64,000 nt of DNA from Pseudoxanthomonas sangjuensis (GTDB lineage Bacteria > Pseudomonadota > Gammaproteobacteria > Xanthomonadales > Xanthomonadaceae): positions 1 through 64,000 of the forward strand of contig NZ_PDWR01000017.1 in the NCBI RefSeq assembly GCF_010211755.1, in the 5' to 3' direction. Shown here in pieces: positions 57,526 through 64,000 of this stretch (the first letter of the stretch is position 1; every line of letters starts with the position of its first letter). Made by a program: the position numbers and the translations under genes. The notes below the pieces were generated by a model. It searched no databases. It saw only the letters and a program-made list of their open reading frames with translations, and was not told the DNA's origin.

Positions 57526-59451
57526 ATGAACTTCTTCGAACGCCAGGCCGCCGCGCGGCGCAATTCGACCCGGATGGTGGTGCTGTTCGTGCTCGCCGTG
57601 GCCGGGATCGTGGTCGCGGTGGACCTGGGCGTGCTGCTGGTTTTCGGCATGCAGCTGGAAAGCCCCGGCGGCGCGGTGGCGCTGGTCGCGCTGAGCAGCC
57701 TGGCCACGCTGGCGGTGATCGGGCTGGGCTCGCTGTACCGGATCGCCTCGCTGCGCGGCGGCGGCGAGGCGGTGGCGCTGCAGATGGGCGGCACGCCGGT
57801 GCCGGAAGATGCCAGCGACTTCAACCTGCGCCGGTTGCGCAACGTGGTCGAGGAAATCGCGATCGCGTCCGGCGTGCCGGTGCCCAGGCTCTACGTGCTG
57901 GAACACGAGGCCGGCATCAACGCCTTCGCCGCCGGCTACGCGCCGGCCGACGCCGCGATCGCGGTGACCCGCGGCGCGCTGGACAAGCTCAACCGCGACG
58001 AGCTGCAGGGCGTGATCGCGCACGAGTTCAGCCACGTCCTCAACGGCGACATGCGCCTGTCGATCCGGCTGATGGGCGTGCTGTTCGGGATCATGATGCT
58101 GAGCATCATCGGCGAGCGCGTGCTGGTGCACGGTCGCGGCGGCCGCGGTCGCGGCGGCGGCGCGGTGCTCGGCATCGCGCTGGTCGCGCTGGTGGGCGGC
58201 GCCATCGGCCTGTTCTTCGGCCGGCTGATCAAGGCCGGCGTCAGCCGCCAGCGCGAATCGCTGGCCGACGCCTCGGCGGTGCAGTTCACCCGGCAGACCG
58301 CCGGGCTGGCCGGGGCGCTGAAGAAGATCGCCGGCCTGCACGATGGCTCGCTGCTGACCGACAAGGGCAAGGCCGAGGAAGTCAGCCACATGCTGTTCGG
58401 CCAGGGTTTCGCGATGTCGAAGTGGTTCGCCACCCATCCGCCGATCCTCGAGCGCATCCGCGCGCTGGAGCCGTCGTTCGGCGCGGAGCGCCTGCAGCGG
58501 CTGTCCGCGCACTGGCTGAAGGCGCCGCCGAACGGCTTGCAGGAAGACGTCGCGCTGGGCCTGACCGGCCCGCATCCGGGCAGCATCAATGCGCCGCCGC
58601 CCTTGCCGCCGGTAGACGCCGCGCTGGTGCTGGCGCCGGCCAGCGTGACCGCGCAGGTCGCCACCCCGGACGCCGACGACTATCGCCGCGCCGATGCGAT
58701 CGCCGCGGCCATCCCCGACGCGTTGCGCGGGCTGGCCGCGCGCCGCGAGGCGGCGATGCCGCTGCTGCTGGGCCTGCTGCTCGACGACGACGAGGCGCTG
58801 GCCGCGCGCCAGCGCGGCGAGATCGGCGCGCGCCAGGGCGCGGCCATGGCTGATTACGCGGGGCGCATCCACGAGCAGCTGATCGCCGAACTGCACCCGA
58901 TGGTGCGCCTGCCGCTGGCCGCGTTGACTTTCCCGGTGCTGCGGCTGCGGCCGCGGCCGGAGCTGGATGCCTTCATCGACACCGTGCACGCGGTGGTCAA
59001 CGCCGACGGTCGCGTGTCGTTGTTCGAATACTGCCTGGGTCGCCTGCTGGAAACGCAAGTACGCGAATCGCTGGATCCGGCGCGCTATGCGCGCTTCGGC
59101 CGGCGCAAGCCGGGCGCGGTCAAGCACGAGCTGGCGACGCTGCTGGCGGTGGTCGCGCAGGCCGGCAACGCCGACGAGGCGGCCGCGCGCCGCGCCTACC
59201 TCGCCGGCCTGCAGCGCGTGCTGCCGAACGAACACGTGGCGTACGCGCCGCCGGCCGAGGGCGTGCGTGCGCTGGACGACGTATGGGAAGCGCTCGATGC
59301 GCTGGACCCGCTCGCCAAGCAATTGCTGGTCGAGGCGGTCGCCGCCGCGATCGGCCACGACGACCGCATCGCCGTGGCCGAGGCCGAGCTGCTGCGCACG
59401 ATCTGCGGCGTGCTGCATTGCCCGTTGCCGCCGATGCTGGAAAAGGGCTGA
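57526..59451 (+). CDS. M48-family membrane metallopeptidase with a long C-terminal extension
   Basis: A 641-aa protein. Two N-terminal TM helices (MVVLFVLAVAGIVVAVDL; VALSSLATLAVIGLGSL), the zinc site HEFSH (166-170), two more TM helices after it, and the third ligand in RESLADASAVQF give an HtpX/Ste24-like core to about residue 340. It then continues about 300 residues: a Pro-rich linker (APPPLPPVDAALVL) and a helical region with AFIDTVHAVVNADGRVSLFEY and ALIEAVAAAIGHDDRIAVAEAELL-like repeats, TerB-like in style. HtpX itself is only about 290 aa. It probably works with LemA upstream. Confidence 0.9.
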   Translation: MNFFERQAAARRNSTRMVVLFVLAVAGIVVAVDLGVLLVFGMQLESPGGAVALVALSSLATLAVIGLGSLYRIASLRGGGEAVALQMGGTPVPEDASDFNLRRLRNVVEEIAIASGVPVPRLYVLEHEAGINAFAAGYAPADAAIAVTRGALDKLNRDELQGVIAHEFSHVLNGDMRLSIRLMGVLFGIMMLSIIGERVLVHGRGGRGRGGGAVLGIALVALVGGAIGLFFGRLIKAGVSRQRESLADASAVQFTRQTAGLAGALKKIAGLHDGSLLTDKGKAEEVSHMLFGQGFAMSKWFATHPPILERIRALEPSFGAERLQRLSAHWLKAPPNGLQEDVALGLTGPHPGSINAPPPLPPVDAALVLAPASVTAQVATPDADDYRRADAIAAAIPDALRGLAARREAAMPLLLGLLLDDDEALAARQRGEIGARQGAAMADYAGRIHEQLIAELHPMVRLPLAALTFPVLRLRPRPELDAFIDTVHAVVNADGRVSLFEYCLGRLLETQVRESLDPARYARFGRRKPGAVKHELATLLAVVAQAGNADEAAARRAYLAGLQRVLPNEHVAYAPPAEGVRALDDVWEALDALDPLAKQLLVEAVAAAIGHDDRIAVAEAELLRTICGVLHCPLPPMLEKG

Positions 59452-59505
59452 CGGCCGGTTCCCTGCGTCGCCCCCGTTGCTTGTTCAAAGCACCGGGGAA
59501 ACGCC

Positions 59506-61545
59506 ATGGGACGCTCCGTGATCGCCTTGCTGTTGGCCGTGCTGGCCATTCTCGCCGTGCTGCGCTCGGCCTTCGGCACGCGGCTGGACAGCTTCACCAT
59601 CGACGAACCCTGGCACATCGTCGCCGGCACCGCCTACGTGCGCGGCGGCGACCGCCACCTCAATCCCGAGCATCCGCCCCTGGCCAAGCTCTGGGTCGGT
59701 GCGTGGATGCCGGCGGACTTCAAGCTGGGCCCCGAGCCGGCCTTGCGCGAGAAGGTGCAGGAACGCGAATGGGTCGAGCAGACCATGTTCGAGCACAACG
59801 ATCCGGAGCGCGCGCAGCGGCGCGCCCGCATCGCGATGTGGAGCCTGAACGGATTGCTGTTGTTCGCGCTTGGCCTGCTGCTGTGGCGCGCGGCGGGCCG
59901 GGCATGGGCGGTGGGCACGCTGGCGTTCCTCGCCATCGAGCCGACCATCGGCGCGCACCTGCCAGTGGTGATGACCGACGGCGTGCTGGCGCTGACGTTC
60001 GCGCTGGTCGTCGTCGCGGCGGGATTGCTGGTGGCGACGTGGCGCTGGCGCTGGGTGGCGGTGTTCGGCGTCGCGGTCGGGCTGGCGCTGGGCGCGAAGC
60101 ATTCGGCGCTGGCGGGGCTGGTCGGGGTCGGCATCGTCCTCGCGGCCGCTGCGCTGTCGGGCGGGCGGCGCGGCGGATGGCGCGAGGCGGCGCGGCGCGG
60201 CGCGAAGCTGGCCGCCGGCGTCGTGCTCGGGGTCGCCCTGCTGTGGGCGCAGTACGGTTTCCGCTTCCATGCCGATGCCGGTGGCGGCGATGGGTTCAAC
60301 CTCGCGATGGACGCGAAGATCGCCGAGGTCACCAGGCCCGCGCTGCGCGGCGCGATCGCAGTGGCCGACGACCTGCACCTGCTGCCGCGCGCCTACCTGT
60401 GGGGCCTGGCCGACACGGTGCGCACCGGCATCGAAGGCCGCGGCGGCGCCTTGCACCTGGTCTGGGGCAAGGTGTACGAGGGGCGCACGCCGTGGTTCAC
60501 CTGGCCGGCGATCCTTGCCGCGAAGATCCCGATCGCGCTGATGGCGCTGTCGCTGCTTGGCCTGGCGTTGTTGCCGCGCGCGCCGTTGTCTCCCGCCGTG
60601 CGCTGGATGCTCGCGGCGCTGGCCGCGGCCAGCGCGCTGCATTTCGCCGCACTGGCCGTCTCGCCGCAGGCGTGGGGCGGCGTTCGCCATGCGACGCCAT
60701 TGATCGCCGCCGCCGCCGTGCTCGGCGGCGGCGCGCTGGCCGAAGCATGGCGGCGGCGCTCGCGGGTGTTGCTGGGCACGGTCGCGGTATTGTTCGTCGC
60801 GGCCTTCGCCATGACGATCCGCGAACCGCGCCTGTGGGAATACCACAACGAACTGGTCGGCGGCACGGCGGGCGGATATCGCGCCTTCCGCAACGAGGGC
60901 GTCGACCTCGGCCAGCGCTTCGGCGAAATCCGCGAATTCCACGACCGCGTAATCGCCGGGAGCGGGCAACCGCTGTATGTCGACTACATGCTGATCGAAC
61001 GGCAGGCGCGCGCCGCGCGCCTGGGTTATCGCCGTTTCGTCGAAAGCCTAGACGATACCAACGCGGCCGGCGTCTGGGATGGCTGGTTCGTCTATACCGC
61101 CATCGACGAACTGCCGTGGCCGCAGGTCGAATGGGATCCGGCCGAAGTGTTCAAGGACATGGAGAAGGTCGCGGAGTTCGGAAACGTCCGCATCTGGCAC
61201 GGCCGCCTGACGCGGCCGAAGACGCGCGCCTCCAGCATCGCCTACAAGGTGATGGATTACCTGTACAAGGAAAACGGACAGGATTCGGCCCTGGTCGCGC
61301 GGCGCCTCGAGGAGGTCGTCGCCGTGCGGCCCGAGCACGTCGCCGCCGGCGTCGAACTCGGCAACGCCTACCTGCGCCTCGGCGATGGCGCGGGCGCGGC
61401 GCGCGCGTACCGCCGCCTGCTGGAACAGAAGAAGGTGCCGCTGGACGGCAAGGTCGAAAGGCAACTGCGCGACCAGCTTGCGCACCTGGAAGGCGGCGAA
61501 GACCCGGCGAAGATCAAGCCGATGCGCAACCCGTGGATGGAATGA
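59506..61545 (+). CDS. membrane glycosyltransferase (GT39/PMT-like) with a TPR-like C-terminus
   Basis: A 679-aa polytopic GT-C-fold protein. The first periplasmic loop has the acidic active-site pattern SFTIDEPWHIVAGTAYVRGG and LNPEHPPLAK; about ten TM helices follow; a periplasmic part has RLWEYHNELVGG. The last 120 residues form helical repeats (LEEVVAVRPEHVAAGVELG, YLRLGDGAGAARAYRRLLEQ), like a TPR. Known relatives use polyprenyl-phosphate sugars to modify proteins or lipid A. Acceptor unknown. Its stop overlaps a 71-codon frame as ATGA. Confidence 0.85.
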   Translation: MGRSVIALLLAVLAILAVLRSAFGTRLDSFTIDEPWHIVAGTAYVRGGDRHLNPEHPPLAKLWVGAWMPADFKLGPEPALREKVQEREWVEQTMFEHNDPERAQRRARIAMWSLNGLLLFALGLLLWRAAGRAWAVGTLAFLAIEPTIGAHLPVVMTDGVLALTFALVVVAAGLLVATWRWRWVAVFGVAVGLALGAKHSALAGLVGVGIVLAAAALSGGRRGGWREAARRGAKLAAGVVLGVALLWAQYGFRFHADAGGGDGFNLAMDAKIAEVTRPALRGAIAVADDLHLLPRAYLWGLADTVRTGIEGRGGALHLVWGKVYEGRTPWFTWPAILAAKIPIALMALSLLGLALLPRAPLSPAVRWMLAALAAASALHFAALAVSPQAWGGVRHATPLIAAAAVLGGGALAEAWRRRSRVLLGTVAVLFVAAFAMTIREPRLWEYHNELVGGTAGGYRAFRNEGVDLGQRFGEIREFHDRVIAGSGQPLYVDYMLIERQARAARLGYRRFVESLDDTNAAGVWDGWFVYTAIDELPWPQVEWDPAEVFKDMEKVAEFGNVRIWHGRLTRPKTRASSIAYKVMDYLYKENGQDSALVARRLEEVVAVRPEHVAAGVELGNAYLRLGDGAGAARAYRRLLEQKKVPLDGKVERQLRDQLAHLEGGEDPAKIKPMRNPWME

Positions 61546-61757
61546 GGCCCGCCGTGCGTCATTTTGCACTGGCTGCATCGCGCACGGCCGATGCCGGAAT
61601 GCAGGAGGTGGCGGATCGCCCGTGGGGCTTTCCATGGAACTGGCGCCCCCTGCTGGTCGCGCCGACCGCGCTTGACGACTTCGCCGCCGCCGTGGCCGAA
61701 GTCCGTTCCGAAACATGGAACTACCGCGAGGACCTGAGCCTGATCCCTGCGCAGTGA
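61542..61757 (+). CDS. small protein of unknown function coupled to the glycosyltransferase
   Basis: A 71-aa frame starting at ATG 61542 with an ATGA overlap of the glycosyltransferase stop. The sequence has two tryptophan clusters (WGFPWNWRPLLVAP and ETWNYREDL) and no TM. No family recognised. The overlap and local codon use favour a real gene, but its size leaves doubt. Confidence 0.5.
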   Translation: MRPAVRHFALAASRTADAGMQEVADRPWGFPWNWRPLLVAPTALDDFAAAVAEVRSETWNYREDLSLIPAQ

Positions 61758-61769
61758 GGTTCTGCAGGG

Positions 61770-63377
61770 TCAGGCCGCCTTGATGAGGTCGGCCGCGCGC
61801 TCGGCGATCATGATCGTCGGTGCGTTGGTGTTGCCACCGGGCAGGGTCGGCATCACCGAGGCATCGACCACGCGCAGGCCGTCGATGCCGTGCACGCGCA
61901 GTTGCGGGTCGACCACCGAGGTTTCGTCGCCGCCCATGCGGCAGCTGCCGACCGGGTGGTAGACGCTTTCGGCCTTGGCACGGATGAATTCGACCAGTTC
62001 GCCGTCGGACAGGTCGCTGCGTGGCGGGAAGATCGGCGCGCCGCGGTACGGATCGAACGCCTTCTGCGCGAACAGCTCGCGCGAAACCTTCGCGCATTCG
62101 AGCATCATCCTCAGGTCGAAGCCCTCCGCGTCGCTCAGGTAGTTGGCCTCGATCCGCGCCGGCGCGCGCGGGTGGGCGCTGGCCAGCCCGATGCGACCGC
62201 GGCTGCGCGGGCGCAGGAAGCAGGCGTGCAAGGTATAGCCGTCTCCGGGCAGGCGGTTGCGGCCGTGGTCGTCGAGCATCGCCGGGACGAAGTGGAACTG
62301 GATGTCGGCGCGCGCGTCCGGCGCCAGCGGCGAACGGTAGAAGCCGCCGGCCTCGGCGATGTTGCTGGTGCCGGGGCCGCTGCGGCCGCGCAGGTAGTAG
62401 CCCCAGGCGATCTTCAGGTCGCCGACGCGGTCGTAGCTGATGCGCTGCGTCGAATGCTGCAGCGTGCAGATGTCCAGATGGTCCAGCAGGTTCGCGCCGA
62501 CGCCCGGCAGGTCCGCATGCACCGCGATGCCATGCCGGCGCAGGTCTTCTGCCGGGCCGATGCCGGACAGCATCAGCAACTGCGGCGAGTTGATCGCGCC
62601 GCCGCACAGCAGTACCTCGCGTCCGGCGCGGGCGACGACCTCGCGGCCGCGGCGCGCCCAGGCCACGCCGACCGCGCGCCCCTTGTCCAGCACGATGCGC
62701 CGGACCAGTGCGCGGGTGACGATGGTCAGGTTGGGCCGTGGCTTCGCCGGGTCGAGGTAGGCGACCGCGGCCGAGCAGCGCGCGCCGTCCTTCTGCGTGA
62801 CCTGGTAGAAGCCGACGCCGTCCTGGACCGCGCCGTTGAAGTCGTCGTTGCGCGCCAGGCCAAGTTGCCGGCCGGCCTCGACGAAGGCCGACGACAACGG
62901 GTTGGTATGGCGCAGGTCGGACACGGACAACGGGCCATCGCCGCCGTGCAGCGCGTGGAACTCCCGTGCGTCCCGGGCCTGTCGAAGGGCGCGCGCGTTG
63001 CCTTCGCTGCGCTTGAAGTACGGCAGCACGCTGGCCCAGTCCCAGCCGTCGGCGCCATTCGCCGCCCAGCCGTCGTAGTCGGCCGGCACGCCGCGGATGT
63101 AGCACATCGCGTTGATCGAACTGGAACCGCCCAGCACCTTGCCGCGCGGCCACCACAGGCGGCGGCCGTTCAACTGCGGCTCGGCGGCGGTGTCGTAGTC
63201 CCAGTTCAGCGATTTCATGCCGACCAGCTTGGCCAGCCCGGCCGGCATGTGGATGAAGGGATGCCAGTCGCGCGGGCCGGCTTCCAGCAGCAGCACGCGC
63301 ACGGCGGGGTCTTCGGACAAGCGGCTGGCCAGCACGCAGCCGGCCGAACCGGCGCCGATGATGATGTAGTCGTACAA
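61770..63377 (-). CDS. GMC-family FAD oxidoreductase (alcohol/choline dehydrogenase-like)
   Basis: A 535-aa flavoenzyme. It has the Rossmann motif YIIIGAGSAGCVLASRL, GKVLGGSSSINAMCYIRG, GGAINSPQLLMLSGIG (GMC signature 2) and the active-site YHPVGSCRMG with the catalytic His. The C-terminus has NTNAPTIMIAERAADLI. It oxidises alcohols, resembling AlkJ and BetA; specificity is not readable. No betaine genes are near, so choline is not specially supported. Confidence 0.93.
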   Translation of the reverse strand: MYDYIIIGAGSAGCVLASRLSEDPAVRVLLLEAGPRDWHPFIHMPAGLAKLVGMKSLNWDYDTAAEPQLNGRRLWWPRGKVLGGSSSINAMCYIRGVPADYDGWAANGADGWDWASVLPYFKRSEGNARALRQARDAREFHALHGGDGPLSVSDLRHTNPLSSAFVEAGRQLGLARNDDFNGAVQDGVGFYQVTQKDGARCSAAVAYLDPAKPRPNLTIVTRALVRRIVLDKGRAVGVAWARRGREVVARAGREVLLCGGAINSPQLLMLSGIGPAEDLRRHGIAVHADLPGVGANLLDHLDICTLQHSTQRISYDRVGDLKIAWGYYLRGRSGPGTSNIAEAGGFYRSPLAPDARADIQFHFVPAMLDDHGRNRLPGDGYTLHACFLRPRSRGRIGLASAHPRAPARIEANYLSDAEGFDLRMMLECAKVSRELFAQKAFDPYRGAPIFPPRSDLSDGELVEFIRAKAESVYHPVGSCRMGGDETSVVDPQLRVHGIDGLRVVDASVMPTLPGGNTNAPTIMIAERAADLIKAA

Positions 63378-63482
63378 GTTCTTCCCCCGGCAGCTACGGC
63401 GTTAGCTTAGTCGACGCGAACACTGGCGATGTTGCGGTGCATCGTTTACCTTGCGCGCATCGTCGCGCAGGAACACGGACGG

Positions 63483-64000
63483 ATGCAGGTCGAACAGGCG
63501 CCGGGAACGGCTTCGGGGGAAGGTCGGGTTCACCAGGGCGAATGGCGCGCGGTGGCCATTTCCTTCGTCTATTTCTTTTGCGTGCTGGCCGCCTATTACG
63601 TGATCCGCCCGGTGCGCGAGCAGTTGTCGGCCGCGGTCGGTTCGACCCAGCTGCCGTGGTTCTATGGCGCCACCTTCATCGCCACGCTGGTACTGACGCC
63701 GGCGTTCGCCGCACTGGCCTCGCGCTGGCCGCGGCGCAAGCTGGTGCCGGTCGTGTACCTGTTCTTCATCGCCTGCCTGCTGGCCTTCATCCCCGCCTTC
63801 ACCAACGTCGGCCTGCTCAGCCCGCGCGTGCTGGGCATGGTGTTCTTCGTCTGGGTCAGCGTGTTCAACCTGATCGTGGTGTCGGTGTTCTGGATCTTCA
63901 TGTCCGACATCTGGAGCCTGGACCAGTCGAAGCGGCTGTTCCCGATCATCGCCGTCGCCGGCACGCTGGGCGCGCTGGCGGGACCGGCGCTGACCCGCTC
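63483..64000 (+). CDS. MFS/NTT-like transporter, 5' part (continues beyond the window)
   Basis: The first 172 codons of a polytopic membrane protein: TM1 SFVYFFCVLAAYYVI, RPVREQLSAAVGSTQLPWFY, TM2 ATFIATLVLTPAFAALAS, TM3 LVPVVYLFFIACLLAF, TM4 GMVFFVWVSVFNLIVVSVFW, and SLDQSKRLFPIIAVAGTLGAL. This pattern is shared by bacterial relatives of the ATP/ADP (NTT) translocases annotated as MFS. The start has AGGA 10 bp upstream; an ATG at 63429 in frame is possible. Confidence 0.8.
   Translation, partial: MQVEQAPGTASGEGRVHQGEWRAVAISFVYFFCVLAAYYVIRPVREQLSAAVGSTQLPWFYGATFIATLVLTPAFAALASRWPRRKLVPVVYLFFIACLLAFIPAFTNVGLLSPRVLGMVFFVWVSVFNLIVVSVFWIFMSDIWSLDQSKRLFPIIAVAGTLGALAGPALTR

Noticed and set aside
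61770-63377. Assignment of the GMC enzyme as choline dehydrogenase BetA
   Set aside because: Family membership is clear but no betB/betI or transporter is nearby and GMC substrate specificity cannot be read from motifs.

Overview
The window is a high-GC chromosomal segment, most likely from a gammaproteobacterium of the Lysobacteraceae/Xanthomonadaceae (Lysobacter, Luteimonas, Thermomonas or a relative). This is inferred from the proteins (RimK next to an OmpR-type two-component pair, the thiS-thiG-trmB order, a Lys/Ala-rich histone-H1-like protein), an ahcY SAH riboswitch, and many palindromes headed by GTAG that resemble the SMAG/REP repeats of Stenotrophomonas. There is no phage, CRISPR array or canonical IS. 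It is mostly ordinary core genome, packed with short palindromic repeats and cis-regulatory RNA.

Layout. 1-4294 (minus): cysJ-cysI-cysH, assimilatory sulfite and PAPS/APS reduction; the window opens on a near-perfect 57-bp palindrome that contains the CysH active-site codons. 4499-8716 (plus): an RND efflux pump (adaptor and transporter). 8718-9265: a small element made of a DUF559 nuclease-like gene between long terminal inverted repeats, read in frame into a SpoU/TrmH-type RNA methyltransferase. 9994-15710: zinc-ribbon methyltransferase, M28 peptidase, MscL, FAH hydrolase, Rieske protein, DODA-type dioxygenase, DUF4199 protein. 15811-20393 (minus): thiS-thiG-trmB-VOC-SLC13-ACT, tightly packed at its downstream end. 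20542-25865 (plus): autotransporter esterase, tRNA-Gly(CCC), RimK, a likely small RNA, and a two-component system.

25909-38780 holds the activated-methyl cycle: ahcY-metF behind a SAH riboswitch, and metK about 9 kb away. metK and ahcY share a conserved 28-bp upstream block. Between them lie ppc, an aldo/keto reductase, a monoacylglycerol-lipase-like hydrolase, the ABC-F protein Uup and a GST. 38896-45310: YdjM-like protein, nitroreductase, dusB, YegP, NupC and a diguanylate cyclase. 45373-46455: a GDT1-family Mn exporter behind a yybP-ykoY (Mn2+) riboswitch, divergent from a Fur-boxed hemP. 46590-49188: ECF sigma factor, putative membrane anti-sigma and a PDZ protein, probably one envelope-stress operon. 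49385-53876: SPFH/NfeD pair, an AT-richer lipoprotein, a CDF transporter, and gcvT and gcvH. 53877-54708: about 830 bp without a protein gene, carrying a strong promoter and a candidate RNA ahead of the histone-like gene. 55227-64000: AmpC-like serine hydrolase, LemA, M48 peptidase, a membrane glycosyltransferase, a GMC oxidoreductase and the start of an MFS/NTT-like transporter.

The strongest leads are the DUF559 element fused to an RNA methyltransferase with an apparent empty, MITE-like relative at 32.0 kb; the shared metK/ahcY operator-like block; two candidate small RNAs; and the palindrome at the left edge, which may be an assembly fold-back. Coordinates and motifs were read by eye; no database search was run.
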